This document shows, one piece after another, positions 1 through 9,543 of a stretch of 64,000 nucleotides of DNA (positions within the stretch are counted from its first letter, which is position 1; every line of letters begins with the position of its first letter). The stretch spans positions 1,674,001 through 1,738,000 of the forward strand of contig OY970165.1 of NCBI GenBank assembly GCA_963706605.1. Reading direction: 5' to 3'. Below the pieces are notes generated by a model. The model saw nothing but the letters and a program-made list of their open reading frames with translations, had not been told where the DNA came from and made no database searches. The stretch comes from VRUE01 sp963706605 (lineage in GTDB: Bacteria > Actinomycetota > Thermoleophilia > Solirubrobacterales > 70-9). The position numbers and the translations under genes are program-made.

Positions 1-239
1 AGGCACTCGGTCAGGTTTGGGAATGGACGTCCTCGAACTTCATCGCCTACCCGGGCTTCGAGGCATTTCCCTACCGCGAGTACTCGGAGGCCTTCTTCGG
101 TGACACCTACCGGGTGTTGCGAGGCGGCTCGTGGGCGACCAGCCGCGTCGTGATGCGTCCCAGCTTCCGCAACTGGGATCTGCCGCAGCGGCGGCAGATC
201 TTTGCCGGCTTCCGCTGCGCGAAGGACACTCCGGGATGA
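1..239 (+). CDS. egtB: EgtB-like protein, C-terminal fragment
   Basis: The window opens inside a gene whose first complete codon is at 3. The last 79 residues read as the end of an FGE-sulfatase/EgtB fold: QVWEWTSSNF near the start, then YRVLRGGSWAT, RPSFRNWDLPQRRQIFAGFR and a stop at 237. The motifs VWEW, LRGGSW and GFR are the family hallmarks. In ergothioneine synthesis EgtB is the iron-dependent enzyme that joins gamma-glutamylcysteine or cysteine to hercynine with sulfoxide formation. The next gene is egtD, overlapping by ATGA, which supports EgtB rather than a formylglycine-generating enzyme. The N-terminal DinB domain lies outside the window. Confidence 0.85.
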   Translation, partial: ALGQVWEWTSSNFIAYPGFEAFPYREYSEAFFGDTYRVLRGGSWATSRVVMRPSFRNWDLPQRRQIFAGFRCAKDTPG

Positions 240-1219
240 GCCCTGGCGCTGCCGCTGAGGCGATCGAGATCAAGGTCCACCTGCGCGCCGACGGTGCGAC
301 GATGGCGCGTGAGGTTCGCCTCGGCCTCACCGCCAAGCCGAAGGAGCTGGCGCCCAAGTACTTCTACGACGAGCGTGGCTCGCAGCTCTTCGAGCAGATC
401 ACCGAGCTGCCCGAGTACTACCCGACCCGCGCGGAGCGAGAGATCCTCTCTCAGCGCTCGGCGGAGATCGTCGCGGCAGCCGGCGAACCGGAGACGCTGG
501 TCGAGTTGGGCTCCGGCTCCGCGGCCAAGACGCGCCATCTGCTCGACGCGATGCGCGATGCGGGTTGTCTAACCACCTACGTCCCGGTCGACATCTCCGA
601 GGAGATCACCCGCGAAACCGCTGAGGCGCTGGTCGAGGAGTACCCCGGCCTTGCGGTTCGGGGGCTGGTCTGCGACTTCGAGCATGACCTGGAGCGGATC
701 CCGAACGGCGGCTGCCGGCTCGTCGCCTTCCTCGGTGGGACGATCGGCAACCTCTACCCGGATGCCCGTCGCGACTTCCTGACCCGCATCGCGGCGCTGC
801 TCGAGCCCGGCGACCAGATCCTGCTCGGCACCGACCTGGTCAAGGAGTCGAGCCGGTTGGAGGCTGCATACGACGACTCCCAGGGGATCACCGCCGAATT
901 CAACAAGAACGTGCTGACTGTGTTGAATCGCGAGCTGGGAGGCGACTTCGACCTCGACGGCTTCGAGCACGTGGCGCGCTACGACGCCGATGCGGCGCGC
1001 ATGGACATTCGCCTCCGCTCGCTCAGCGATCAGACCGTACGACTCGACGGTCTCGACCTGACGGTGCGTTTCACCGCCGGGGAGGAGATGCGGACCGAGA
1101 TCTCCGCCAAGTTCACCCGCGAGCGGCTGGAAAGCATCTATCGGGAGGCGGGACTGCGGCCGGACGGATGGTTCACTGACGCTGGCGGGGATTACGCGCT
1201 CAGCTTAGCTTCGGTTTAA
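236..1219 (+). CDS. egtD: L-histidine N-alpha-methyltransferase EgtD
   Basis: A 327-residue SAM-dependent methyltransferase that trimethylates histidine to hercynine, the first step of ergothioneine synthesis. KYFYDERGSQLFEQI at residues 41-55 and PEYYPTRAEREIL are typical of the EgtD/DUF2260 family, and VELGSGSAAKT near residue 90 is the SAM-binding loop. The ATG at 236 overlaps the egtB stop (ATGA), so this start is preferred over the longer upstream reading frame, which would run into egtB. Length matches known EgtD (about 320 aa). Translation is probably coupled to egtB. No EgtC amidohydrolase lies between them. Confidence 0.95.
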   Translation: MSPGAAAEAIEIKVHLRADGATMAREVRLGLTAKPKELAPKYFYDERGSQLFEQITELPEYYPTRAEREILSQRSAEIVAAAGEPETLVELGSGSAAKTRHLLDAMRDAGCLTTYVPVDISEEITRETAEALVEEYPGLAVRGLVCDFEHDLERIPNGGCRLVAFLGGTIGNLYPDARRDFLTRIAALLEPGDQILLGTDLVKESSRLEAAYDDSQGITAEFNKNVLTVLNRELGGDFDLDGFEHVARYDADAARMDIRLRSLSDQTVRLDGLDLTVRFTAGEEMRTEISAKFTRERLESIYREAGLRPDGWFTDAGGDYALSLASV

Positions 1220-1266
1220 AGTCTTGGACTTGTGAATTCCCTGGGGAAAATCAAGGAGGACCTAAA

Positions 1267-2676
1267 TTGAGCCTTGACGTTTACCTGTATGGGGAGCGCG
1301 TGGGAACTCTCTTCCCGGCAGGCGACAACGACTACAGGCTTGCCTATGACCCAGAGCTCGTCGAGAGGGCTGGACCGGGGAAGGTGCTGCTCAGCAACTC
1401 ACTCCCAGCCCGCCCGGAGCCCTACAGCGCCGAGGCCACCAGCGCCTATGTCGAAGGCTTGCTGCCCGAGGGTCCGCGACGGGTGAGACTGGGGCGGGAG
1501 CTGGAACTCGACCCTGCCGACGGCTACCTGTTGCTGGCCGAGGTCGGCCATGACTGCCCCGGCGCGGTCACCTTCCTGCCGGAGGGCGAATCGCCGCAGT
1601 CGCGAGACCCCGACTCGATCGCCTGGCTGACCGAGGAGGAACTGGCCGAAGTCGTGAAGCCGCCCCCACCGCGCCTCTTCACCGAGGACTGCGAGCCGCG
1701 GATGCGCTTCGCCTTGCCCGGCCTCCGCCACAAGCTCAGCCTGGTTCGCGACGAGGCCGGCGGCCGCTGGGGATGGCCCGAGGCGGGGGTGCCGAGCACG
1801 CACGTGGTCAAGCCCGAGACCGGCGAATACCCCGAATACGTCGCGAACGAGATGTTCTGCATGACCGTCTGTCGCCAGGTCGGCCTGCCCGTCGCCAAAG
1901 CGACCGTCGAGGAGATCGCGGGGCGGCGTTGCCTCGTCTCGCCGCGCTACGACCGAATCGTCGGCGAGGGCCTCGACGTCAAACGGGTCCACTGCGAGTC
2001 CTTCTGCCAGGCGCTCGGCATCTCGCCCTTCGCGGAGGAGGAAACCGACGAGGGTGAAGCCCCCGGTTGGACCGAAGCTTGCGGGCTGCTGAACGCGGTG
2101 AGCCGTCCCGACGAGGTGGTGAACCTGCTGACAGCCGCCTTCTGCAACTACATCCTCGGCAACGGTGATGCGCACGGCAAGAACTTTGCCCTGATCGATC
2201 GCGAGAAAAAGTCGCTTGCGGATTCCGCGGGCAAGTGGCGCATCGCGCCGCTCACCGACATCACTTCGACCGTGATCTACGACGACCCGATCCACCACGG
2301 ATTGGTGATCTCCGAGGAATACCAGGAAACGTCATACCTGCTCGAACTTGCCGAAGTCTGCGAAGAATGCGAGTTCGACTTCGAAGTGTTGCGCGGGTTG
2401 GCGTCGGTCACCGCGACCCGAGTCGGCACCGCGATCGAGACGATCGCGACGCGGTCGAAAAAAGAAGGCTGGCACGAGCCGATCGTCGACAAAATCGTCG
2501 AACTCGCCGCCGACCGCTCCTTCGGCCTAGGCGCCGAGGTCGAGTACCTGAGCCTAGACCGCTGCAAACCGGCGCATCTCGGGGTCCTCGGTCGCTCCGG
2601 TCGGGTCACGCACGGGAGTGCGCTCCCCTTCCGTCGTTCCCTGCGTCCCCCGACCTGCTTGGTTTTCGCGGTCTAG
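1267..2676 (+). CDS. hipA: HipA-family serine/threonine kinase
   Basis: A 469-residue protein with TTG start and a strong ribosome site (AAGGAGG at 1254-1260). The N-terminal domain resembles HipA N1 (AYVEGLLPEGPRR near 60-72). The kinase part shows LRHKLSL near 153-159, the catalytic loop GNGDAHGKN at 298-306 (Asp301) and a DFG-like LTDITS around Asp331. HipA kinases phosphorylate targets such as GltX and are normally neutralised by HipB encoded just upstream. Here only 47 bp separate it from egtD and no HipB-like gene is present. The last ~30 residues (rich in R, P and S) do not look like HipA and may be a run-on tail after a lost stop. It could act alone or with a distant antitoxin. Confidence 0.85.
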   Translation: MSLDVYLYGERVGTLFPAGDNDYRLAYDPELVERAGPGKVLLSNSLPARPEPYSAEATSAYVEGLLPEGPRRVRLGRELELDPADGYLLLAEVGHDCPGAVTFLPEGESPQSRDPDSIAWLTEEELAEVVKPPPPRLFTEDCEPRMRFALPGLRHKLSLVRDEAGGRWGWPEAGVPSTHVVKPETGEYPEYVANEMFCMTVCRQVGLPVAKATVEEIAGRRCLVSPRYDRIVGEGLDVKRVHCESFCQALGISPFAEEETDEGEAPGWTEACGLLNAVSRPDEVVNLLTAAFCNYILGNGDAHGKNFALIDREKKSLADSAGKWRIAPLTDITSTVIYDDPIHHGLVISEEYQETSYLLELAEVCEECEFDFEVLRGLASVTATRVGTAIETIATRSKKEGWHEPIVDKIVELAADRSFGLGAEVEYLSLDRCKPAHLGVLGRSGRVTHGSALPFRRSLRPPTCLVFAV

Positions 2677-3602
2677 GGGGCCAGTGCGTCGATCGTCTCG
2701 CCGAGTGCCTCGGGAAGGACGATCGGGGTGAGGACCGGCAGCGTCACGCCGCCGGCGACGAAGGCGTCTAGCCGCTCGCGCATCTGCTCGGGCGTGCCGA
2801 ACACGAAGGTGTCCTCGATCAGCTCCCAGGGAGCGGCCGCGGCGGCCGCCTGGCGGTCCCCCGCTTCCCAGGCGGCGACCATCGCGTCGATCTGGTCGCC
2901 GTAGCCGAGCCAACGGTAGAAGGCGGCGTAGACCGGGACCGTGATGTAGGAGGAGAACATGAAGCGGGCCAGCGGCTCGACCGCCTCGCGCTCGCCCGGC
3001 AGGCAGAAGAAGCGGCAGAGCAGCTCGAAGCCCTCGGGCGCGCCCTGCAGCTGCGCGGTCACCTTGGGCAGCCCACCGAGCGGCAGGAAGTTGGTGAAAG
3101 CGCCATCCGCCTGCGCGACGGCCAGGTCCAGCATCTTTCCGCGCAGGGCCGCCAGCACGATCGGCACCCGTGCCGCCGGCGCCGTCTCCAGCTTGAAGCC
3201 GCTCGCGGTGCGCTCGCCGTCCAGGGCCGCGCGCAGGAACTCGAGCGTCTCGCGCACCTTGCTCAGCGGTCGCTCGAAGGGAATTCCGTTCCAGCCTTCG
3301 ACGATCCGGTCCGAGGAGGAGCCGATGCCCAGCACGAAGCGCCCGCCTGAGGCGTCGGCCAGCGCTGCCGCCTCCTGCGCGAGCAGCGCCGGGCCGCGTT
3401 GGAAGACGCCGACGATCCCCGTTCCCAGCCGCGCCCGCTCGGTCCAGGCGGCGCTCAGGGCGAGCGGCGTGAAGCCGTCGGGTCCGTTCGTCTCGCCGCT
3501 CCAGAGGTCGGTGTAGCCGGCGGCCTCGGCCCGCTTCACGAGCTCCTCGTGCGAGGCCAGCGGAGTGCCCGGCAGCGGCAGCGTCAGTCCCCAGCGTCCC
3601 AT
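2673..3602 (-). CDS. LLM-class flavin/F420-dependent oxidoreductase
   Basis: A 309-residue luciferase-like TIM-barrel protein (MGRWGLTLPLPG at the start, LGIGSSSDRIVEGWNG near 100). These proteins usually bind coenzyme F420 in actinobacteria; the substrate cannot be told. A -10-like TAGGGT lies 9 nt before the ATG on the minus strand, so the transcript may be nearly leaderless. The 3' end overlaps the hipA stop by 4 nt in convergent orientation, leaving no room for a terminator between them. Confidence 0.85.
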   Translation of the reverse strand: MGRWGLTLPLPGTPLASHEELVKRAEAAGYTDLWSGETNGPDGFTPLALSAAWTERARLGTGIVGVFQRGPALLAQEAAALADASGGRFVLGIGSSSDRIVEGWNGIPFERPLSKVRETLEFLRAALDGERTASGFKLETAPAARVPIVLAALRGKMLDLAVAQADGAFTNFLPLGGLPKVTAQLQGAPEGFELLCRFFCLPGEREAVEPLARFMFSSYITVPVYAAFYRWLGYGDQIDAMVAAWEAGDRQAAAAAAPWELIEDTFVFGTPEQMRERLDAFVAGGVTLPVLTPIVLPEALGETIDALAP

Positions 3603-3730
3603 TGCCTGCGCACCCTACCTTCGAACAGCCAATCAGCGAACGTCACGATCTGATTCTGCGTGAGCGGCGCTGATATGGCGCACTGCCACCGCCCCCGGAC
3701 GCGAAGCGGAGGAGGTGGTGGTTTGTTTAG

Positions 3731-3753
3731 GGTCCCCTCCAATGGAGGGGACC
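3731..3753. repeat. 10-3-10 perfect hairpin over the glpX start codon
   Basis: Two perfectly complementary 10-nt arms (GGTCCCCTCC and GGAGGGGACC) flank AAT. The ATG of glpX (3742-3744) spans the loop and the first base of the right arm, and the likely -10 box TAGGGT (3728-3733) overlaps the left arm. In RNA the hairpin would bury the start codon; in DNA it is a possible operator. Confidence 0.75.
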
Positions 3754-4743
3754 CCCGATCCGCAAAAGCCCGATCGCAACCTCGCCCTGGAGCTGGTGCG
3801 GGTGACCGAGGCGGGGGCGCTGGCCGCGGCCCGCTGGGTCGGGCGGGGCGACAAGATCGCCGCCGACCAGGCGGCGGTCGACGCGATGCGCTTCGTGCTC
3901 GACTCGGTCTCGATGGACGGCGTCGTCGTGATCGGCGAGGGAGAGAAGGACGAGGCGCCGATGCTCTACAACGGCGAGCAGATCGGCGACGGCAGCCCGC
4001 CGGTGGTCGACATCGCCGTCGACCCGCTTGAGGGGACGCGGCTCTGCGCCCTCGGCATGCCCAGCGCCCTCGCCGTGATCGCCCTCGCCGAGCGCGGCAC
4101 GATGTTCGACCCCGGCCCCTGCGTCTATATGGAGAAGATGGCTGGGGGGGAAGAAATCGCCGACCTGCTCGACCTTGACCGCCCGCTGCCGGAGATGCTG
4201 AAGCTGATCGCCGAGCGCAAGGGCGGCGCGGTCGGCGACGTCACCGTCGTCATGCTGGACCGACCCCGCCACGAGGAGGCGATGCGCGAGGTGCGCGAGG
4301 CCGGCGGCCGCATCCGCCTGATCACCGACGGCGACGTCTCCGCCGCCCTGCTCGCGGTCAGCGACCGCTCGCCGGTCGACCTGCTCTGGGGAATCGGCGG
4401 CACGCCCGAGGGCGTCCTCTCCGCCGCGGCGCTGAAGTCGATGGGAGGCCAGCTGCTCGGTCGCCTCTGGCCCCGCGACGAGGGCGAGCGCCAGGCGGCG
4501 GTGGATGCCGGCTACGACCTCGACCGCATCCTCACCGCTGACGACCTCTGCTCCGGCGACGACGTCTTCTTCTCGGCCACCGGCGTCACCGACGGCGACG
4601 TCCTCCAGGGCGTCCGCTATCGCGGCCCCGGCGCCAGCACCGAATCGCTCGTGATGCGCTCACGCTCCGGCACCGTGCGCCGCGTCCAGGCTCGCCACGA
4701 CCGCGCCAAGCTGCGGGCGATCATCGGCGAGCGTTATGGCTGA
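3742..4743 (+). CDS. glpX: Class II fructose-1,6-bisphosphatase GlpX
   Basis: A 333-residue enzyme that hydrolyses fructose-1,6-bisphosphate to fructose-6-phosphate in gluconeogenesis. Class II motifs are clear: NLALELVRVTEAGALA near the start, VVIGEGEKDEAPML, DPLEGT and LLWGIGGTPEGVLSAAA. The ATG at 3742 is preferred because TAGGGT (3728-3733) sits 8 nt upstream; a GTG at 3715 in the same frame would add nine residues unlike the family. The start lies in a perfect hairpin, so translation or transcription may be controlled there. The next gene begins 24 nt after the stop. Confidence 0.93.
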   Translation: MEGTPDPQKPDRNLALELVRVTEAGALAAARWVGRGDKIAADQAAVDAMRFVLDSVSMDGVVVIGEGEKDEAPMLYNGEQIGDGSPPVVDIAVDPLEGTRLCALGMPSALAVIALAERGTMFDPGPCVYMEKMAGGEEIADLLDLDRPLPEMLKLIAERKGGAVGDVTVVMLDRPRHEEAMREVREAGGRIRLITDGDVSAALLAVSDRSPVDLLWGIGGTPEGVLSAAALKSMGGQLLGRLWPRDEGERQAAVDAGYDLDRILTADDLCSGDDVFFSATGVTDGDVLQGVRYRGPGASTESLVMRSRSGTVRRVQARHDRAKLRAIIGERYG

Positions 4744-4767
4744 CCCCTCTCTGGGTATGGGTCGCGG

Positions 4768-5613
4768 ATGGACGTAGGTGTCGCGCTCCCCAACGCGGTT
4801 CCCGGCGCGACCGGGGCACAGCTGACCGAGTGGGCCCGGCGCGCCGAGGCACGCGGTTTTTCGAGCCTCGGCACGATCGATCGCGTCGTCTACGACAACT
4901 ACGAGCCGCTGACGGCGCTGGCCGCAGCCGCCGCGGTCACCGAGCGGATCGGCCTCGCCACCACGGTGCTGTTGGCGCCGCTGCGCACCAACACCGTCGA
5001 GCTCGCCAAGCAAGCACTCAGCGTGCATGCCCTTTCAGATGGTCGCCTCACCCTCGGCGTCGGCCTCGGCGCTCGTGAGGACGATTACGAGGTCAGCGGC
5101 GTCGAGCTGCGGGGCCGGGGCAAGCGGCTCGACTCGATGCTGGAGCAGATCAAGGAGGTATGGGCCGGCGGGCAGGTGGGGCCGTCGATCGCAGGCGCCC
5201 CCCGGCTGATCCTCGGCGGCCATTCGGCCGCCTCCTACGAGCGGGCGGCGCGTTTCGGCGACGGCTGGATAGCCGCCGGTTCGGGGCCCGACCAGGCCCG
5301 CGAGGGCATCGAGAGAGCGCGCGCCGCCTGGGCGGAGGCCGGTCGCGACGGCGAGCCGCACCTAATGGCGCTCGCCTACTTCTCGCTCGGCGATCGCGCC
5401 GAGCAGGACGTTCGCGACAACCTGATGGACTACTACGCCTGGCTCGGCGAGGAGATTGCGGGCATGATCGGCGGCAGCGCGGCGAAGGACGCCGACACCG
5501 TCAGGCAGTACCTCGCGACCTACGAGGACGCGGGCTGCGACGAGCTGGTCTTCTGCCCCAGCTCCGCTGATCCCCAGCAGGTCGACCTGCTCGCCGACGC
5601 CGCGGGCCTCTGA
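4768..5613 (+). CDS. LLM-class flavin/F420-dependent oxidoreductase
   Basis: A 281-residue luciferase-family protein with MDVGVALPNAVPG at the N-terminus, ATTVLLAPLRTN and LGVGLGAREDDY in the barrel. It is a different subfamily from the gene at 2673-3602. It follows glpX by 24 nt in the same direction, with TATGGGT about 6 nt before the ATG as a possible own -10. The substrate is unknown; the flavin/F420 cofactor is inferred from the family. Confidence 0.85.
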   Translation: MDVGVALPNAVPGATGAQLTEWARRAEARGFSSLGTIDRVVYDNYEPLTALAAAAAVTERIGLATTVLLAPLRTNTVELAKQALSVHALSDGRLTLGVGLGAREDDYEVSGVELRGRGKRLDSMLEQIKEVWAGGQVGPSIAGAPRLILGGHSAASYERAARFGDGWIAAGSGPDQAREGIERARAAWAEAGRDGEPHLMALAYFSLGDRAEQDVRDNLMDYYAWLGEEIAGMIGGSAAKDADTVRQYLATYEDAGCDELVFCPSSADPQQVDLLADAAGL

Positions 5614-5627
5614 CGCAGCGCTGAGCC

Positions 5628-6062
5628 TCAGTCGAGCAGGCCGAGCTGGCGCAGGATCGAGACCGAGTCCGAGTAGACGTCCTTGCGCTTGACCAGGCCG
5701 TTCTCGAAGGGGATCGAGTCGACCCCGTCCCAGCTGATCGTGCGCCCGGTCGGCGCCGCCTCGAGATCACCGCGCCGCATCGGGTTGGTGTGCGTGGCGG
5801 TCGCGGTCCACTCCTGCACTACGAGCCCCTCGCGTACGTAGAGCCGCCGCGTCTCGAAGCGCAGATCGGGCCAGGTCTCGAAGATCGAGGCTATGTGCGC
5901 TCGCACCTCCTCGCCCGTCGCCGACTCGCCCGCGGTGTGATTGGCGAAGACCATGTCGGGCGCGTGCATCGCCATGATCGCGTCCAGGTTCTGGGAGTTC
6001 CAGGCGTCGTTGTAGCGCCCGATCACCTCGGTGAGGTTTTCGATGCCGTCGGCGTCGTTCAC
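5628..6062 (-). CDS. SnoaL-like (NTF2-fold) protein
   Basis: A 144-residue alpha+beta barrel protein of the SnoaL/polyketide-cyclase-like superfamily: YNDAWNSQNLDAIMAMHAPD, then IFETWPDLRFE and VVQEWTATATHTN. Such proteins are small-molecule isomerases, hydrolases or binding proteins; no specific role can be given. The GTG at 6062 is chosen because a -10-like TAGAGT ends 7 nt upstream; a GTG at 6071 would overlap that box. Divergent from the gene at 6089 with only 26 nt between starts. Confidence 0.75.
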   Translation of the reverse strand: MNDADGIENLTEVIGRYNDAWNSQNLDAIMAMHAPDMVFANHTAGESATGEEVRAHIASIFETWPDLRFETRRLYVREGLVVQEWTATATHTNPMRRGDLEAAPTGRTISWDGVDSIPFENGLVKRKDVYSDSVSILRQLGLLD

Positions 6063-6088
6063 GCCACGCACTCTAACCGCGACAATCC

Positions 6089-6670
6089 ATGGCCATGGCG
6101 GACGATCTGCCGATCGTGTTGTTCGTTGCCCCGGCGGAGCTGGAGGGGTGGTTGGAAGAGGAGCATGCGAGCTCCGCGGGCGTCTGGTTGAAGATCGCCA
6201 AGAAGGGATCCGGCGTGCAGAGCGTCAGCTACGGCGAGGCGCTGGAGGTGGCGCTTTGCTTCGGCTGGATCGACAGCCAGAAGCGCGGCCTTGACGAGAA
6301 GCACTTCCTGCAGCGGTTCACTCCGCGGCGGCCGCGGGGCAGGTGGTCGCGGATCAACCGCGAGAAGGCCGAAGGCCTGATCGCCGCCGGGCGGATGCGC
6401 CCCGCCGGCTTGGCCGAGGTCGAGACCGCAAAGGGCGACGGCCGCTGGGAGGCCGCCTACGAGGGCCAGCGTCGTGCCGAGGTTCCGGACGATCTGCAGC
6501 GCGAGCTCGACGCCAGCCCCGCCGCGCGCGAGTTCTTCGCGAACCTCGACAGCGCCAATCGCTACGCGATCATCTACCGGCTGGGAGAGGCGAAGAAACC
6601 GCAGACGCGGGAGAGGCGGCTGCGAAAGTACCTCGAGATGCTGGAGCGAGGGGAAAGGATCCATGGCTGA
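6089..6670 (+). CDS. YdeI/OmpD-associated family protein
   Basis: A 193-residue protein with the family's conserved block SSAGVWLKIAKKGSG, followed by ALCFGWIDSQKRGLDE and FTPRRPRGRWSRINREK, and a C-terminal ANRYAIIYRLGEAKKPQTRE helix pair. Family members occur across soil bacteria and have been linked to envelope stress; the biochemical role is not known. ATG codons at 6089 and 6095 are both possible. Its last 8 nt overlap the ATG of the following amine oxidase gene. Confidence 0.8.
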   Translation: MAMADDLPIVLFVAPAELEGWLEEEHASSAGVWLKIAKKGSGVQSVSYGEALEVALCFGWIDSQKRGLDEKHFLQRFTPRRPRGRWSRINREKAEGLIAAGRMRPAGLAEVETAKGDGRWEAAYEGQRRAEVPDDLQRELDASPAAREFFANLDSANRYAIIYRLGEAKKPQTRERRLRKYLEMLERGERIHG

Positions 6671-7864
6671 GGGCTCGCGGCTGTCGGTCGACGTCGCCGT
6701 CGTCGGCGCAGGCCTATCCGGATTGGGCGCGGCGCGGTCGATCGCGGACGCCGGCCGCGACGTGGTCGTGCTGGAGGCCCGTAACCGGGTCGGCGGGCGG
6801 TTGCTCAACGAGACGCTGGGCGAGGGGGTGACCGTTGACGTCGGCGGCCAGTGGGTCGGCTCGGATCACGCCCGCGTGCAGCGGCTCGCCGCCGAGCTGG
6901 GAGTCGAGATCTTCCCCCAGCACGGTGGCGGGCGGAATCTGCTCGACGTGGGGGGCAAGCGGCGCCGCTACCGCGGCACCATCCCCCGTCTCGGCCCGCG
7001 CGTGCTCTGGGACGTCTTCATCGCCCGCCGTCGCATCGACCGGTTGGCGCGAGTCGTGGGCGTCGAGCAGCCATGGGCGGCGGAGCGGGCCTCCGAGCTG
7101 GACGCCGAAACCCTCGCCGAGTGGTGTGAGTGGAACGTGCGCACCGAGATCGCCCGCGAGCTGATCGGCCTCGCCGGGCGCACGGTTTGGGGGACCGGGC
7201 CGGAGGAGCTCTCGATGCTCCACGTCCTCTTCTACGTCGCGGCGGCGGGCGGCTTCGACAGGCTGATCGACACCGAGGGCGGCGCCCAGCAGGATCGCCT
7301 CGACGGGGGCGCGCAGCTGTTGCCGCTCGGCCTCGCCGCCTCGCTTGATGGCCGCGTCCGGGTCGATGCCCCGGTTTGCCGCATCGGCCACGGCGACGGC
7401 GCCGTTCGCATCGAAGCCGACGGGGTCGAGGTCGAGGCGGAGCGGGTCATCGTCGCCCTGCCGCCCGCGATCGCGAAGCGGATCGAGTTCGACCCGCCGC
7501 TGTCAGAGGCCCGCCGGGCGTCATGCTCGGCTTCGTTGGGGGTCCCGAGGCGCGCCAGCTGGTGACCATGCAACCGGCCGAGCGCCGCGACGCCGTGCTT
7601 TCCTGCCTCGAGCGGCTCTTCGGCCCGCGGGCGGCGCGGCCACTCGATTACGCCGAACAGGCCTGGGAAGCGGAGGAGTGGTCGGGTGGCGGTCCGACCT
7701 CGAACTTCGGCCCCGGCGGCTGGACCGGGTGTGGCCCGGCGCTGCGCGAGCCGGTCGGCCCCATCCACTGGGCCGGCACCGAGACGGCCACCGTCTGGAG
7801 CGGCTACATGGAGGGCGCCCTGCAGGCGGGGGAGCGGGTCGCGGCCGAGGTTCTCTCGGCCTAG
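6663..7864 (+). pseudogene. FAD-dependent amine oxidase, internal deletion and frameshift
   Basis: The N-terminal part (6663 to about 7510) reads as a monoamine-oxidase-like flavoprotein: VAVVGAGLSGLGAARSI, the dinucleotide site, LEARNRVGGRLLNETLGEG, and a substrate domain up to EFDPPLSEARR. The frame then breaks. The C-terminal part continues in another frame from about 7514 (PGVMLGFVGGPEARQL) to TETATVWSGYMEGALQAGE, the FAD-binding end, and stops at 7864. Compared with intact relatives, some 50 residues (usually containing the YDEPFWR-type segment) are missing at the junction, which lies in CCCGCCGGGCG. A deletion between short GC repeats explains both the loss and the frameshift. A sequencing error alone would not remove the segment. 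Confidence 0.75.
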
Positions 7865-7943
7865 GAGGCCGAATCGACTGGTCATGCCGGTGGAGGTCGG
7901 TTAGGGTCGGTCGTACCCGCCTCCCAGAGAACGGAGCCCCTGC

Positions 7944-8453
7944 ATGGCCTATGAGATGAAGATTCGCGGCACCGAGGACGAGGTGAAGATCCGCAGCCCT
8001 TGGGCCGTAGCCCTGCTGCCGATCATCACGCTCGGCATCTACCACCTCGTCTGGTGGTACCGGATCAACCGCGAGCTTCGCGACTACGGCAAGGCCAAGG
8101 GCTACGACCTCGGTCAGAACCCGACCAACTCGGTCCTGGCGCTGTTCCCCGGCGGCCTGATCATCGTCCCGGCGCTGATCACCTACTGGCGCGGGACCAA
8201 GCGCGTCATGGGCGCCTCGCGCCTGGGCGGCAAGGAGCCGCTCAACGGCTGGATCGCGATCATCCTCTACCTGCTGCTCTCACCGGGTTTCTGGGCCTAC
8301 ATCCAGGTCTCTCTCAACGACCTCTGGCATCAGGAGGCCGAGGCGCTTCCCGGTCAGGAGCCGCCGCCAAGCCCGACGGCCGAGATGCCGCCGCCGCTGC
8401 CGGCCGATCAGCAACAGCCGCCGCCGGAGCAGCAGCCGCCTCCCTCCGTCTGA
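7944..8453 (+). CDS. DUF4234 family membrane protein
   Basis: A 169-residue protein. Residues ~16-35 (SPWAVALLPIITLGIYHLVWWYRIN, split here as the typical GIYHLVWWYRIN motif) mark DUF4234. Two to three further hydrophobic segments follow (FPGGLIIVPALITYW, WIAIILYLLLSPGFWAY). The C-terminus is a proline/glutamine-rich tail, probably cytoplasmic and disordered. Function is unknown. The stop is 9 nt before the first copy of the 50-bp palindrome. Confidence 0.7.
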   Translation: MAYEMKIRGTEDEVKIRSPWAVALLPIITLGIYHLVWWYRINRELRDYGKAKGYDLGQNPTNSVLALFPGGLIIVPALITYWRGTKRVMGASRLGGKEPLNGWIAIILYLLLSPGFWAYIQVSLNDLWHQEAEALPGQEPPPSPTAEMPPPLPADQQQPPPEQQPPPSV

Positions 8454-8462
8454 CGAATCTTT

Positions 8463-8512
8463 GACGTGCCGGTAGTTAGCCGCCCATATGGGCGGCTAAC
8501 TACCGGCACGTC
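8463..8512. repeat. 50-bp perfect palindrome, copy 1
   Basis: Two 25-nt arms with no loop; the left arm runs GACGTGCCGGTAGTTAGCCG then CCCAT, and the centre is CATATG at 8485-8490. It lies between the DUF4234 gene and rlmN and ends 25 nt before the rlmN start. Copies 2 (31576) and 3 (53227) differ only at arm positions 11-12, always with the matching change in the other arm. No T-tract follows, so it does not look like an intrinsic terminator. Confidence 0.95.
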
Positions 8513-8537
8513 TTCGGTGGCTCGGTACGCTCGGTGC

Positions 8538-9533
<996 letters not shown>

Positions 9534-9543
9534 GATCGGGACG

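Noticed and set aside
131..235. A longer EgtD start at 131
   Set aside because: It would overlap the conserved egtB end by more than 100 nt; ATG 236 forms an ATGA overlap and gives the normal length.
8466..8537. An N-terminal extension of RlmN, and similar extensions at 31622 and 53128, with the common peptide VSRPYGRLT
   Set aside because: The shared peptide comes from translating the 50-bp palindrome; the real starts lie downstream with -10 boxes.
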